Positions 19,357 through 20,000 of a stretch of 20,000 nt of DNA are shown here, piece after piece (position 1 is the stretch's first letter; every line of letters begins with the position of its first letter). The position numbers and the translations under genes were made by a program. Under the pieces are notes generated by a model. It did no database searches. It saw nothing but the letters and a program-made list of their open reading frames with translations, and had not been told where the DNA came from. Origin of the DNA: Apostichopus japonicus. Its lineage: Eukaryota > Echinodermata > Holothuroidea > Aspidochirotida > Stichopodidae. The stretch spans positions 6,997,501-7,017,500 of the forward strand of contig NC_092576.1 of NCBI RefSeq assembly GCF_037975245.1, written 5' to 3'.

Positions 19357-20000
19357 ATTATAATCATCATCATAATTTTTATTTTTTAATCAACACCTTC
19401 ACTTCGCGCATGCGCACACATGTCTATTTCTAGACCTATTTGTTAGTAATTTTTAACATGTAAAAACATTTTTTAGCAATGCTGATATCCGGTTCGAGCT
19501 AGAGCGATACAGTTGAAGTGGACGTGCTATTGTTTAATGTTGCAGTTTTACTTCCCATATACTTCACAAAACGCTCATGAAGCCACTAACATACAAACAT
19601 ACGAACTTATAAGTTCGTATAGTGTTATATACATAACTATAGTTATGTATATTACACTATACAAATACATACGAAACTGGCATTATATACGTACGGTATG
19701 TTATACGTTAAGGAAGTTTCCACGCCCTCCTACAGTACCGCCAGTTAACTTCTTGATAAAACCGTATCAACACTCTTCTCTTCACGTTTAAGTAATGATT
19801 CCTGGAGAGGAAAGCCTCTTCCTAAAGTACTATTAGAATCGTAAGAATGTTTTCCGAAGAAGTACTATTTAATCTCTATATCTCTCTCTCTCATGTACAT
19901 ATGTCCGCAGTAGATGTCGTAATGAAACCCATTTTCCGCCCAGTACACAATTAGGTTCATACGTGCATAATACGCAGAACTTTGACACGACACGAAGGTG
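19357..20000. other. Unassigned sequence at the window end
   Basis: No gene recognised; the 92-codon plus-strand frame (19513-19791) has no domain I know and spans the palindromes. GCGCATGCGC at 19406-19415 resembles an NRF1 binding site. A short (CT)n run is at about 19877-19892. Confidence 0.4.
19599..19661. repeat. Two overlapping long palindromes
   Basis: A perfect 22-bp palindrome (19599-19620, half-site ATACGAACTTA) overlaps by three bases a 44-bp palindrome (19618-19661, half-site beginning TATAGTGTTATATACATAAC) with one mismatched pair. Neither has a spacer, so both can extrude as cruciforms or form hairpins in single strands. Confidence 0.9.

Noticed and set aside
19492-19510. Possible tRNA B-box (GGTTCGAGCT)
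   Set aside because: The word lacks the final TCC of a good B-box, and no A-box or cloverleaf arms were seen upstream.

Overview
This is an AT-rich, repeat-dense piece of animal nuclear DNA with spliced genes, several families of non-LTR retrotransposon relics and long microsatellites. It has no bacterial, viral or organelle gene layout. The mix of decayed LINEs, foldback MITEs, vertebrate-type telomere-like hexamers and a death-effector/NHL gene fits a marine invertebrate, possibly an echinoderm or another deuterostome. The species cannot be named from the sequence alone.

Layout. 1-2,210: AT-rich DNA with an L1/Tx1-like LINE tail (about 970-1,440) and a short reverse transcriptase fragment (about 1,895-2,130). 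2,347-4,739: a decayed LINE on the minus strand, 5'-truncated near 4,739, whose 3' end runs into a 450-bp tetranucleotide/16-mer tract. 4,794-4,985: telomere-like hexamers and copies of a small repeat that recurs inverted at 2,234-2,285. 5,000-9,730: no convincing gene, but several tandem repeats, including an array of poly(A)-tailed units (7,513-7,912) and a TGACCT-rich array of degenerate units of about 146 bp (8,381-9,114) with a perfect DR1 nuclear-receptor-type site.

9,731-13,198 (minus strand) holds the only intact-looking host gene. A terminal exon (9,731-10,575) encodes an NHL-type beta-propeller. An upstream exon (11,985-12,318) encodes a death-effector-domain-like (DED) fold. A second candidate exon (13,111-13,198) has a similar ATG context. 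Both upstream exons end in phase 1 and the propeller exon begins in phase 1, so either can join it in frame. The DED form would be a 389-residue DED-NHL protein, an architecture I do not recognise. The intron between them contains two foldback elements and purine-rich tandem repeats. An arm of the same MITE lies just downstream of both upstream donors.

13,200-20,000: simple-repeat-rich spacer, a decayed L2/CR1-like LINE on the plus strand (about 16,310-17,926), a possible hAT-type element end at 17,978, a 33-bp block shared with 8,728-8,760, an L1/Tx1-like LINE tail on the minus strand flush against a (TAA)n tract of about 215 bp, and two overlapping long palindromes at 19,599-19,661.
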